This document shows positions 1 through 8,410 of a DNA stretch of 11,324 nucleotides, piece by piece. Position 1 is the first letter of the stretch, and the number at the start of each line of letters is the position of its first letter. A model generated the notes under the pieces. It was given only the letters and a program-made list of their open reading frames with translations. It did not search any database and was not told the DNA's origin. A program made the position numbers and the translations under genes. The stretch comes from Blastocatellia bacterium (GTDB taxonomy: Bacteria; Acidobacteriota; Blastocatellia; Chloracidobacteriales; JADJPF01): NCBI GenBank assembly GCA_016789295.1, contig JAEUQL010000073.1, positions 1-11,324 of the forward strand, given 5' to 3'.

Positions 1-1445
1 AGAAAGAGACAGGAAAAGAAATTATCTGTTATGTAACGAAAAAAGCATTAGTGGATGCTCCAGGTATTACGGTTCGTGGAGTTGTTGGTGAAAGTTTTGA
101 TATCTCAGAGGCCGACCTAGACAAAGTTATCAAAGATCTCCACAAAAAGCTTGAAGAAACATCTATTAACATTACATCTCCACAACAGCGATTCTTGAGA
201 ATACCTTTCGTTGCTAGCTGCATATCGAGTGATTATCCAGCATCGGTTTATGACTTGTCTGCTCCTGAAGCTGAGCGAGGAGGTCGTTCAACTGTATCTT
301 TGAAAAAACGAGAAGCGGGAGGCTTTCAAAACAACAATAAACCTCGTCTCTATAAAGTTGTTGAAGAGCTTTTTAAAGATGAAAAGAGCCAGCAAACAAG
401 CATTAAACTGCCTATCAATATTGATCAACTTGAAGATACTTTTGAACAGTTTGAATGGCTCAGTGTTATTCACGCTGATGGTAATGGCCTTGGACACATA
501 TTTATCAACTTCAAGCAGTACAGCCGGTCTGAAAAAGGACGTGACTACTTGGATAAGTACAGAAGGTTTTCTCTAGCTCTCGATATCTGTACAGAAAATG
601 CTTTCAAAGTGGCCATTTCAAATTTATCTGAAAAATGTGAAACAGTTGTGAGGCGTGGAAGGCGTCTTTATGAAACCGTTCCAGTTATTCCATTGGTACT
701 GGGTGGTGACGATCTTACAGTTCTATGTGATGGAAAATATGCTCTGCATTTTACAGCAGATTTCTTAACTGCGTTTGAGGAAGAAACTCAAAAATCGCAT
801 CAAAATCGGATAATTGCCGAGATAACAAACAAAGCTTTTGGTGTGAGTAGACTATCAAGTTGTGCTGGAATAGCAATTGTAAAACCTCATTTTCCATTTC
901 ATTCTGCTTATGAGCTAGCTGAATCCTTACTGCAGTCAGCAAAATTGGTTAAAACAAAAGTTGTAAATAAAGTAAATAACAAAGAAATTCCCACCCCTTG
1001 CTCTGCATTAGATTTTCACGTTCTTTATGACTCTAGCAATGCAGAACTAAAACGAATTCGTAAACAATTAACCGTTAAAAATGCAAGATTAGTAGCTCGA
1101 CCTTATGTTGTAACTAGTGGTCTAGAACTGGTAACACAAGAGTCTAAAAATTGGATAGCTAATCGTTCTTGGAAAAAACTATCAGATTGTGTAGACGCAA
1201 TTCTTGCTCGCGATGAAAATGATCAGAACCGGCGAAAGCTTCCTAATAGTCAACTCCACATAATTTGTGAAGGTCTCTTTTTAGGCAAGGAAGAAGCCGA
1301 CGCACGAATGAATTTGATAAAAGACCGTTACAAAGAGCAGGGCTTTGACGTGCTACTTGAAGGAGATTCTCTCTTCTTTGAAGAAAATAAACACGTAATT
1401 ACTGGCTTTATTGATGCAATGGACGCAGCAGGTTTTTGGGAGTAA
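1..1445 (+). CDS. cas10: Cas10 (type III-D effector large subunit), 5'-truncated by window edge
   Basis: Signature subunit of type III CRISPR effectors; on target-RNA binding its palm makes cyclic oligoadenylate from ATP. The reading frame is open to the left edge (first full codon at base 3), giving 480 visible residues. The GTG at 51 is a poor start: no Shine-Dalgarno precedes it and the protein already resembles Cas10 before it (the 'DAPG' segment and what precedes it look like a first palm-like domain). The palm-2 active site is intact: HADGNGLG at visible residues 157-164 and GGDD at 234-237 (bases 702-713), followed by the usual AGIAIVKPHFPFHSAYELAE block (about 273-292). The C-terminal 130 residues are helical in character. 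No HD nuclease motif is visible, but the missing N-terminus prevents a verdict. The gene ends 6 bases before the csx10 fusion; a GGGAG in its last codons serves the next gene. Family assignment is secure; the true start is unknown. Confidence 0.95.
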   Translation, partial: KETGKEIICYVTKKALVDAPGITVRGVVGESFDISEADLDKVIKDLHKKLEETSINITSPQQRFLRIPFVASCISSDYPASVYDLSAPEAERGGRSTVSLKKREAGGFQNNNKPRLYKVVEELFKDEKSQQTSIKLPINIDQLEDTFEQFEWLSVIHADGNGLGHIFINFKQYSRSEKGRDYLDKYRRFSLALDICTENAFKVAISNLSEKCETVVRRGRRLYETVPVIPLVLGGDDLTVLCDGKYALHFTADFLTAFEEETQKSHQNRIIAEITNKAFGVSRLSSCAGIAIVKPHFPFHSAYELAESLLQSAKLVKTKVVNKVNNKEIPTPCSALDFHVLYDSSNAELKRIRKQLTVKNARLVARPYVVTSGLELVTQESKNWIANRSWKKLSDCVDAILARDENDQNRRKLPNSQLHIICEGLFLGKEEADARMNLIKDRYKEQGFDVLLEGDSLFFEENKHVITGFIDAMDAAGFWE

Positions 1446-1451
1446 TAACTT

Positions 1452-3845
1452 ATGACGCATACTTTATATCTAAATGAAATGTTTACTTTGCAGATCAAAA
1501 TGGTTTCAGACTGGCACATTGGCACTGGAACAGGAAGACCAGGAAATATAGACAAGCTCATAGCTCGTGATCACAAAGAGCTTCCTTATATTCCAGCAAA
1601 AACTTTGACAGGTGTTTGGCGTGATGCTTGTGAACAATTAGCTACTGCACTTGATGAAAATAAAAATGGCTTATGGCAAGAATTGGTTCAGATAATATTT
1701 GGAACTCAACCAAATGTAGATCGTCGTCCTGGCTTTTCACCAACTCCTGCAATTTTGTCTATTTCACCAGCACATTTTCCACAAGAGTTTCAGCAACTTC
1801 TTGTTGGAAATAATAATTTATCTCTTAGACAAGCATTAACTTTTGTTAAACCAGGAGTAGCAATAAATCCACTTACTGGTGCAGCAAAAGTTGACTTTCT
1901 TCGCTTTGAGGAGATGGCTCGAAATGGAACCACGCTAAAAGCTGAATGTAGGATCTGTTTTGAAGGCATGGAACAAGCTCAAAAAGAAGCGGTTAGTGCT
2001 TTGCTCATTGCTAGCCTAAAGCTTATTGAACGTTTGGGGGGAAAACGTCGGCGTGGCGTTGGAAAATGCGAACTGACAATAGAAGGGCAAACTCATTTAA
2101 ATGTTATAGAATCACTTAAGAAAGATTGCCCAACAATTACAACCAACACTAAAAAAGCAAAAACAACTTCAAAGCAAACTTCTGCAAATGGCGATGAGTG
2201 GGAAATTATTCCACTAAGATTAGAGTTGCAAACTCCTATAGTAGCTGGTCTTGCTGTTTCTGGAAACGTTAATGAATCACTAGATTTTTTACCAGGAACA
2301 TATCTTCTCCCTTTTGTAACACGTCTATTTCACAAGCTTGACTTTAATTGTCACAAAGCTATAGCAGAAGGTGACATTATACTTCTTCCTGCAACTATTG
2401 AGATCGAAGGTAAGCGTGGACTACCCATTCCTTCAGTGATTTCTAAAGAAAAGCTTTCTGGCGAATCTGAAGAAGGTGAAAGAGTGATCAATCGGATATA
2501 TGAACCTGGTGACAAATGTAAGCAGTATAAGCCTTATCGACAAGGTTATATCACTTCTTGTAATACAGATACTGCTATATATCAAACTATTGCATTTGCT
2601 GAATATGCACATAGCTCGATAGATGATTCTTTACAGCGTCCAACACAAACTGTAGGTGGTCTCTATACACGTAAAGCCATTCCTAGTGGAACTCTACTTA
2701 GAAGTGAACTTCGTTTGAAAAAGTCAATAGCCGATTTTTTAGATTCTTTGTCAAAAGAATGGAGAAAGAATCTGGAAGATATTTATCGTGTTGGAGTTTC
2801 GAAAAAAGATGATTATGGGCTTATAAAGATAACTACAAATAGAGTTGAAGACCCAAATATCAAGCCAAAAGGCGAAAATGGTAGACTGATAGTCTGGCTG
2901 GTTTCAGATCTGCTACTTCGTGACAAAAACTTACGTCCAACGACTTCGATTGATGCTCTTAAAGCAGAACTTGAAAAAAAACTTGTAGTTAAACTTTCTC
3001 TAACTTCAGAAACAACTATTTATACAAAAGCAGACATCAGGATACGTCGTATAGAATCTTGGCATACAGGATGGGGATTACCAAGACCAACCTTGTGCGG
3101 ACTTCAAGCTGGTTCCTGTGTAGTTTTTGATTTAATAGATGGTGAAGTAGATCTAAACCTTCTTGAAAAGTTAGAAAAAGAAGGAATAGGAGAGAGACGT
3201 GGTGAAGGTTATGGTCAAATGCTATTTAATCCACCATTACTGACACAAGAACTTAAGCTGCTAAAACCGAGGAAATTAGAGGATCATAGTTGTGAAGCTA
3301 AACCCAGTGAATTCAAGAATGGTAGTTCTAAAGCTGGACCCATTGGTAAAGAAAGTGAAGCATATGAATTTGCTTGCTCTTTAGAAAAGATTGTTTGGCA
3401 GGATGAAATTCAGCGAAAAGCATTACAAACAGCTTCGAATATAGCGAAGCGAAAAGGTTTTTTAGGCTTTGACTCAGATAAACAAACCCCACCTATGAGT
3501 CAAATAGCAAGTTTGAATCAGATTGTTTCACAAATGCAAAGTTTTGATAATAGTCAAACTATCAGAGATTGGATAGAACATATAATCAAAACTCCAACTA
3601 GAGTAAATAAATGGCTCGACAAATTGGAAGGGATTAAGAAGCTAATTGATAGGGAAAATGAAATATGGTCGGTTCTGTTTGAAAAAAATCTTCCTTCTGT
3701 ACTTACGTTTGATGGTGAGGAAAGACTGAAAAAAGAGCTTTGGGCTGAAGCTATTAGAACTTTTGTTGATGCTTGTATGCGTGCACATAAACGTGAAATT
3801 GAAGGCAATCAAAAAGATAAAGAAAGATTGGAGGTAAAGCCGTAA
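1452..3845 (+). CDS. csx10: Cas7-Cas5(Csx10)-Cas11-like fusion RAMP protein, type III-D
   Basis: 797-residue multi-domain subunit of the effector backbone. Residues 1-215 are a Cas7-type RAMP: YIPAKTLTGVWR at 46-57 matches the family's 'IPGSSLKG' signature, and the glycine-rich loop is LGGKRRRGVGKCEL at 195-208. D34 in 'GNIDK' sits where the target-cleaving aspartate of Csm3/Cmr4 lies; this is inferred by eye. A Lys/Thr/Ser-rich linker (about 216-248) leads to a Cas5-like Csx10 domain (249-600) with LPGTYLLP (280-287), GWGLPRPTLCGLQAGS (540-555) and GIGERRGEGYGQ (568-579). A second polar linker precedes a charged, probably all-helical tail (636-797) that I read as the fused small subunit Cas11; that is inference from helical look and position, with no diagnostic motif. 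Start ATG has GGGAG nine bases upstream. The domain order matches the III-Dv complex known from Synechocystis. Confidence 0.85.
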   Translation: MTHTLYLNEMFTLQIKMVSDWHIGTGTGRPGNIDKLIARDHKELPYIPAKTLTGVWRDACEQLATALDENKNGLWQELVQIIFGTQPNVDRRPGFSPTPAILSISPAHFPQEFQQLLVGNNNLSLRQALTFVKPGVAINPLTGAAKVDFLRFEEMARNGTTLKAECRICFEGMEQAQKEAVSALLIASLKLIERLGGKRRRGVGKCELTIEGQTHLNVIESLKKDCPTITTNTKKAKTTSKQTSANGDEWEIIPLRLELQTPIVAGLAVSGNVNESLDFLPGTYLLPFVTRLFHKLDFNCHKAIAEGDIILLPATIEIEGKRGLPIPSVISKEKLSGESEEGERVINRIYEPGDKCKQYKPYRQGYITSCNTDTAIYQTIAFAEYAHSSIDDSLQRPTQTVGGLYTRKAIPSGTLLRSELRLKKSIADFLDSLSKEWRKNLEDIYRVGVSKKDDYGLIKITTNRVEDPNIKPKGENGRLIVWLVSDLLLRDKNLRPTTSIDALKAELEKKLVVKLSLTSETTIYTKADIRIRRIESWHTGWGLPRPTLCGLQAGSCVVFDLIDGEVDLNLLEKLEKEGIGERRGEGYGQMLFNPPLLTQELKLLKPRKLEDHSCEAKPSEFKNGSSKAGPIGKESEAYEFACSLEKIVWQDEIQRKALQTASNIAKRKGFLGFDSDKQTPPMSQIASLNQIVSQMQSFDNSQTIRDWIEHIIKTPTRVNKWLDKLEGIKKLIDRENEIWSVLFEKNLPSVLTFDGEERLKKELWAEAIRTFVDACMRAHKREIEGNQKDKERLEVKP

Positions 3846-5398
3846 TGGCACGTAAAGTAGCAAAACGTCTAAAAATTTTAGCAACACTAGTTGCTCAAAC
3901 TCCATTCCATATTGGTGGTTATGGAACCAATCCAGATACAAACTTACCATTAGCAGTTAATGGTAGCGGAAACTATTACATTCCTGGAACTAGCATAGCA
4001 GGTGTGTTGCGTAGTTGGTGCAGCCAAGTGTTTGAAACATCCAAAGTTAACAACTTGTGGGGTTTTCAAGAAGAGAACAAACAGGGTAGTAAAAAAGGTG
4101 AAGATGGACAGGCAAGTTTTGTAATAATTGAAGACACTTTGATAGAGCTACCAGAAAATACCACTATTGAAATCCGTGATGGAGTTGGTATTAATCGTTA
4201 TACTGGAAGTGCTGCAGACAAAGCTAAGTACGACCGTGGTGTTTTACCACGAGATACCAAATTTCAGCTATCAATAATAGTTGAAATGCAAGAAGAAGTA
4301 GTTAATTTTGCAAAAGTGATGTTTGGATATCTGTTAGAAGCTTTGAAAGACAGCCAGCTTCTTTTTGGAGCTTCAAAAACACGTGGCCTTGGACGAGTTA
4401 AGTTGACAGAAAGCAGCATCTTTGAAGAATGCTTGAGCACCAAAAATGGAATATTGGCACTACTTAGTAATAACAAAGGAAATCAACTTTCTATAGGTGA
4501 TCTGAAAGATACTGATCCAAAAATCTCACCAAATTTACAACCAAAGCTTGATATTAAAATTTTCTGGAAACCTTCTCAACCAGTAATGGTTAAGTCTGGA
4601 TATGATGCAGTTGCTGTTGATACTATTCCACTTGTTAGTGGTATAGATTCAAAAAGATTAGCACTTGTTCTACCTGGCAGTAGTATTAAGGGTGTGCTAC
4701 GTAGTCAAGCAGAAAGAATCGTTAGAACGGTACTTGATATTAAAGAAGATTATCCAGAAGATTTTCTCAAACAGATAAAAGTACCATTGATTGGTGAGCT
4801 TTTTGGAGTGGGAAATGAAAAGGCTGAAACTGCTTCAATAGAGAGTAATCAAGTGAATGTTGGGCTTGCTGCCTTATCAATTGCTGATTGTTATACTAGG
4901 CAATATTTTCAACGTGAAGAATGGAAAAGTATAGAAACTGAAAAAGAAATAAAGCAAACGAGTCAAGAAAAGAGATGTTTTCAAACAGCATTTCACGTTG
5001 CAATTGATCGTTGGACAGGAGGAGCTTCAGAAGGAGCACTTTACAACGTACTAGAACCACACAACACAAACTGGGAACCAATCAATTTAACACTCGATTT
5101 TGGAAGGCTCAAAGAAGAAGATAGGCTCACTGGACTGTCTCTACTACTGTTTGTTTTGAGAGATCTAATGAGAGCGAGATTACCTTTCGGTTTTGCTACC
5201 AATCGTGGAATGGGAGAGATAGAAGTCTGTTTTATTGAGTTTACCCCACAAAATTTTCAAGGTGTTCTTAAAGATAGATCTATTAGTTTAGAAACTATGA
5301 AAAATCACTTCTCTTTACCCGACAAAACACGAGAAGTCTTAAATGATGCTTGGAGAGAATGGATCAATAAACAAACCTCAAAGGCAGGAGTAGCATAA
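3845..5398 (+). CDS. cas7-2x: Tandem double Cas7 (Cas7-2x) RAMP protein, type III-D
   Basis: 517 residues holding two Cas7 RAMP units in one chain, each expected to grip crRNA and cut bound target RNA. Unit 1 (about 1-215) has IPGTSIAGVLR at 46-56, a GVGINRYTGSAADKAKYDRG thumb-like segment at 113-132 and the glycine-rich loop FGASKTRGLGRVKL at 174-187. Unit 2 (about 230-470) has LPGSSIKGVLR at 276-286, AIDRWTGGASEGALYNV at 386-402 and FGFATNRGMGEIEV at 448-461. Candidate catalytic aspartates lie in the loop before each 'IPG' motif: D31 in unit 1, D254 or D259 in unit 2; which one acts cannot be told from sequence. A helical tail of about 45 residues ends the protein. The start is well supported: strong GGAGGT nine bases upstream, and TAATG joins the previous stop to this ATG with a one-base overlap. 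Matches the Cas7-2x subunit of III-Dv effectors. Confidence 0.9.
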   Translation: MARKVAKRLKILATLVAQTPFHIGGYGTNPDTNLPLAVNGSGNYYIPGTSIAGVLRSWCSQVFETSKVNNLWGFQEENKQGSKKGEDGQASFVIIEDTLIELPENTTIEIRDGVGINRYTGSAADKAKYDRGVLPRDTKFQLSIIVEMQEEVVNFAKVMFGYLLEALKDSQLLFGASKTRGLGRVKLTESSIFEECLSTKNGILALLSNNKGNQLSIGDLKDTDPKISPNLQPKLDIKIFWKPSQPVMVKSGYDAVAVDTIPLVSGIDSKRLALVLPGSSIKGVLRSQAERIVRTVLDIKEDYPEDFLKQIKVPLIGELFGVGNEKAETASIESNQVNVGLAALSIADCYTRQYFQREEWKSIETEKEIKQTSQEKRCFQTAFHVAIDRWTGGASEGALYNVLEPHNTNWEPINLTLDFGRLKEEDRLTGLSLLLFVLRDLMRARLPFGFATNRGMGEIEVCFIEFTPQNFQGVLKDRSISLETMKNHFSLPDKTREVLNDAWREWINKQTSKAGVA

Positions 5399-6006
5399 TG
5401 AACACAAGTTACCCAACACTTTATACATATTCAAAAGATTGCACTAAGTTGACCGATGCTTTGTCCAATTTTGTAATTCTCTTTGGTGAAGAGATTAAAA
5501 CTGTAGGCATTCTTTATGCTCCAGACAAATGCTCTTTTGTGCGACTTGAAAGAGATGGAAAAGTAACCAATGAACAAGGTAAAGAGTTGAATATAGATCG
5601 AGTTTTTGAAGCGAGGTTATTCAACAGTGAAGCTGAACTGCGTTGGCTCAATGAAAGTAATGGTTTAGGTAAAGCCATAGTTGTTTCTAGGCAAGATAAA
5701 AAAGACAAAGCTAACTACTTTGAATTTTCTGAACCCTTAAAAACTTGTGGAGCTATATGTCAAAGTTATCTTCTTTGGGGTGAAGGATATAGTGAGTCTG
5801 ATAAGCAAATGCAAGAAGGCTGGAGCTGTTTGGCAGAAGCTCGAATAGGAAAGATTTACGTTCCAATCAATGGTGTAGCTAAAAAAGGTGAACGTGTTCT
5901 ACTAAAAGCTGTGGAATACCTACGCGAATCTGATGAAGAAAATGGCAATGTAATAGTTTTTGAGGAATTACTGACAGGCTTGGAGGTAACATATGACTAC
6001 TATTAA
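5398..6006 (+). CDS. csx19: Csx19, type III-D accessory subunit (TIGR03984-type)
   Basis: 202-residue protein found in type III-D loci; in the Synechocystis III-Dv complex, as I recall, it is a structural component of the effector. I know of no catalytic activity. Recognition rests on the conserved C-terminal half: SYLLWGE at 123-129, GWSCLAEARIGKIYVP at 141-156, then EYLRE (173-177) and a final EELLTGLE (189-196). The N-terminal 115 residues are less distinctive; they alternate strands and helices and include LRWLNE at 81-86. No signal peptide or membrane segment is seen, so it should be cytoplasmic. The start is set by TAATG coupling to the double-Cas7 stop and a GGAG seven bases upstream. 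It sits between the two Cas7-containing genes and overlaps the next by 14 bases, which implies equal dosage with the backbone subunits. The family call is good; the role is inferred from context. Confidence 0.85.
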   Translation: MNTSYPTLYTYSKDCTKLTDALSNFVILFGEEIKTVGILYAPDKCSFVRLERDGKVTNEQGKELNIDRVFEARLFNSEAELRWLNESNGLGKAIVVSRQDKKDKANYFEFSEPLKTCGAICQSYLLWGEGYSESDKQMQEGWSCLAEARIGKIYVPINGVAKKGERVLLKAVEYLRESDEENGNVIVFEELLTGLEVTYDYY

Positions 6007-8410
6007 AGGAAAATTAGTGTTTCAAAATACAAAAAATGGGAAAGCAAGGCGTATAGTATTTCCAACAAAAAATGGTATGTCACAGCCAACTAATATTGGC
6101 CAAGGGCAGTTAGCAGAAAGTCTACAAAATAGGGAAGAAGAAGAGATAGAAGTTGATCTTGAACTTGAAACTGGTGTTCCAAAACGCATTCGCCCAAATG
6201 GAGAGCCTTGGATGACAGCAAAAGATGTAAATAGATCGCAGACCTCTAATAAAACCGATGTCAAGCAACAAAATGGAAACGATGCTGGAAAGTCAATCTC
6301 AAAAGACTTTCATAATCCTTATAATTTTATTCCTGCATTACCTAGAAATAGTATAAAAGGGGAATTAGGCAATAGAAGCCCTATTGGACATAGCCGTTAT
6401 GCTGATGATTATTATAGTGGAAAAGTTCGAATAGAATTAACGGTTGAAACACCTCTGCTAATTCAGGATGCAGCCAATTCGTCAAATGAGAATGATCATA
6501 AAATATTTCCTGTTAGAGTTGATGGTCAAGGTAAACCATATCTTCCAGTAACATCAATCAAGGGGATGATAAGATCAGCATACGAGGCTGTAACAAATTC
6601 TCGCTTTGGTATATTCAATGAAAATGAGCATAAAGATAGGTTAGGCTATCGCCCTATAGCAGGTGATGCGCTTACACTAGTTCCAGTACGAATTGAAGGT
6701 GAAGGAGAATCTGCACGCATAGCCTTTTTAAGTGGTGTTTGTAAGATAGGCTCAGATGGCAGAGCAGAAGCCAATAATACCAATGAGAAAGCTCCATTGT
6801 ATGCAGCTTGGCTTCGCAAGTATCAAGGACACGAACATGATTGGAATGGTTTAGACAGACACAAACAGAAAGTTTGGGCGTTCATTACTCTTTGGGATCA
6901 TGGCAACTTCAAATTTTGGAATGTCGAAAAAATGGTTTCTTTTCAGCCAAAAAAGCCAGAGGATAGTGTAAAAATATCAAGAGGCGAGTGGAAAAATATT
7001 AGGCCAAGCAGAGATCCAAGAGATCCAAAAGGTTCAAAAGGTCAATGGGTAGAAGGCTATGTTTGCATAACTAACTTTAATAATGATTCTAAACACGATG
7101 AACGTCTATTTTTCAAGTCTGGGACTACTTTTTCTACTAAACTTGAAAATCACCATCGTGATATGTGGCGTGAACTGATAAAAAACTATCAAGAAGTAAA
7201 CCTTAAAGAGATCAGTACAGGAGCTTCAAAACCTCCAATTCTCAAAAATGAAAAAGCTACTTTCTCTCGACACATTAGTGGAGGTGAATCTGAACTAGAA
7301 CTTTCTGATGGAACCCTTTGCTATGCAAGAGTGTCCAGAAACTCAAGTGGTTTTGAGGTTCACGAGTTACTACCTGTAAGTATTTCTCGTAAACTTTTTG
7401 ACTGTAGCCCAAGCTCACTATTACCTGAAGACCTCAAACCAGCCAAAGAGCTTTCACAGCTTTCACCTGCTGATAGAGTTTTTGGCTGGGTAAATCAGAA
7501 AGGTAGTGGTGCATATCGTGGACAACTTCGTATAGGCAAAGTTGAATGTAAAAATGATAATGCGATAGAACATTTTGTGACTGAGCTACCATTAGCAATT
7601 CTTGCTTCTCCAAAGCCACAACAAACGAGGTTCTATGTAGCTGCTGATAAACAAGGCAATGCACAACAAGATGCTATTTCAAAAGAAGAGGCTGGGTATG
7701 AAAGCCAAAAAGGTTTACGTGGAAGAAAAGTTTACCCCCATCACAATAATTTACCAGCAAAATACTGGGATAATCCATTGGAAGATCGAACACAACAGAT
7801 AGCAGGATTTACCCAAGAATATAGACGTCCAAAAAAAAGTGGGAAGGAGCAAAAAGATAACCAGAATTGTTCTGTTAAAGGTTGGGTCAAAAAAGGGACT
7901 AAATTTGAGTTTGACATAAACCTTATAAACCTTTCTGAAGTAGAACTTGGTGCCCTGCTATTTTTATTGCGTCCACTTTATTTTCACCGTCTTGGTGCAG
8001 GAAAACCTCTTGGTTTTGGAAGCGTTAAATTAAAAATTAAGTCACATGAATTAGCTACTGGTAAAAATTTAAGATCCTTCTACTCTTCATTCGGTGAAGT
8101 ACGTACTGAAAATGAAATACCTACTGAAAGCTTAAACATTGAAGAGTTAATACAGAGATACAAAAACAATTTCTCAGAAGAGTATGGAAACTTTGATGAG
8201 AGCACAATAATTAAGTCTTTCTTACGCAGTGCTAAAGGATTTGAAGATTTACCAATTCACTATCCACGTACTACCAAAGCACCTAACCCTGATGGCGAAT
8301 CATTCAAATGGTTTGTTGAAAATGAGCGTAATAATGGATCAAAACTCTCTTTACCCAATCTACACGAAGACAAAGGACTACCGATTTTAGGGAGAAGAAA
8401 AAATGACTGA
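5993..8410 (+). CDS. cas7-insertion: Cas7 with large insertion (TIGR03986-type RAMP), type III-D
   Basis: 805-residue RAMP subunit expected to cap or extend the Cas7 backbone. The N-terminal 75 residues (IKGKLVF... through IRPNGEPW) resemble a small beta-barrel of OB or cold-shock type, a possible RNA-binding module; this is a guess from pattern. A polar, low-complexity linker (about 78-105) leads to the family hallmark NPYNFIPALPR (108-118), then RYADDYYSGKVRIEL (135-149) and the RAMP signature LPVTSIKGMIR (184-194). About 300 residues (200-490), rich in charged and aromatic residues, separate this from SPADRVFGWV (491-500), YRGQLRIG (508-515) and the glycine-rich loop LGAGKPLGFGSVKLKI (667-682). 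A tail of about 120 residues follows. D159 and D168 are candidate catalytic aspartates. GGAGGT five bases upstream fixes the start. This matches the Cas7-insertion subunit of III-Dv; the insertion itself has no motif I recognise. Confidence 0.9.
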   Translation: MTTIKGKLVFQNTKNGKARRIVFPTKNGMSQPTNIGQGQLAESLQNREEEEIEVDLELETGVPKRIRPNGEPWMTAKDVNRSQTSNKTDVKQQNGNDAGKSISKDFHNPYNFIPALPRNSIKGELGNRSPIGHSRYADDYYSGKVRIELTVETPLLIQDAANSSNENDHKIFPVRVDGQGKPYLPVTSIKGMIRSAYEAVTNSRFGIFNENEHKDRLGYRPIAGDALTLVPVRIEGEGESARIAFLSGVCKIGSDGRAEANNTNEKAPLYAAWLRKYQGHEHDWNGLDRHKQKVWAFITLWDHGNFKFWNVEKMVSFQPKKPEDSVKISRGEWKNIRPSRDPRDPKGSKGQWVEGYVCITNFNNDSKHDERLFFKSGTTFSTKLENHHRDMWRELIKNYQEVNLKEISTGASKPPILKNEKATFSRHISGGESELELSDGTLCYARVSRNSSGFEVHELLPVSISRKLFDCSPSSLLPEDLKPAKELSQLSPADRVFGWVNQKGSGAYRGQLRIGKVECKNDNAIEHFVTELPLAILASPKPQQTRFYVAADKQGNAQQDAISKEEAGYESQKGLRGRKVYPHHNNLPAKYWDNPLEDRTQQIAGFTQEYRRPKKSGKEQKDNQNCSVKGWVKKGTKFEFDINLINLSEVELGALLFLLRPLYFHRLGAGKPLGFGSVKLKIKSHELATGKNLRSFYSSFGEVRTENEIPTESLNIEELIQRYKNNFSEEYGNFDESTIIKSFLRSAKGFEDLPIHYPRTTKAPNPDGESFKWFVENERNNGSKLSLPNLHEDKGLPILGRRKND

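Noticed and set aside
51..59. GTG at 51 as the true cas10 start
   Set aside because: The frame is open to base 3 with Cas10-like residues before the GTG and no ribosome site upstream; the gene begins outside the window.
3432..3450. GCTTCG/CGAAGC stem-loop followed by a T-run inside the csx10 fusion, as an internal terminator
   Set aside because: The stem is only 6 bp and the T-run starts several bases away; it lies mid-gene in a continuous reading frame and is probably chance.
3249..3540. Internal start that would release Cas11 as a separate protein
   Set aside because: The only ATG near the linker (in 'catatgaat') is out of frame, and the first in-frame Met (residue 682) falls well inside the helical domain with no clear ribosome site.
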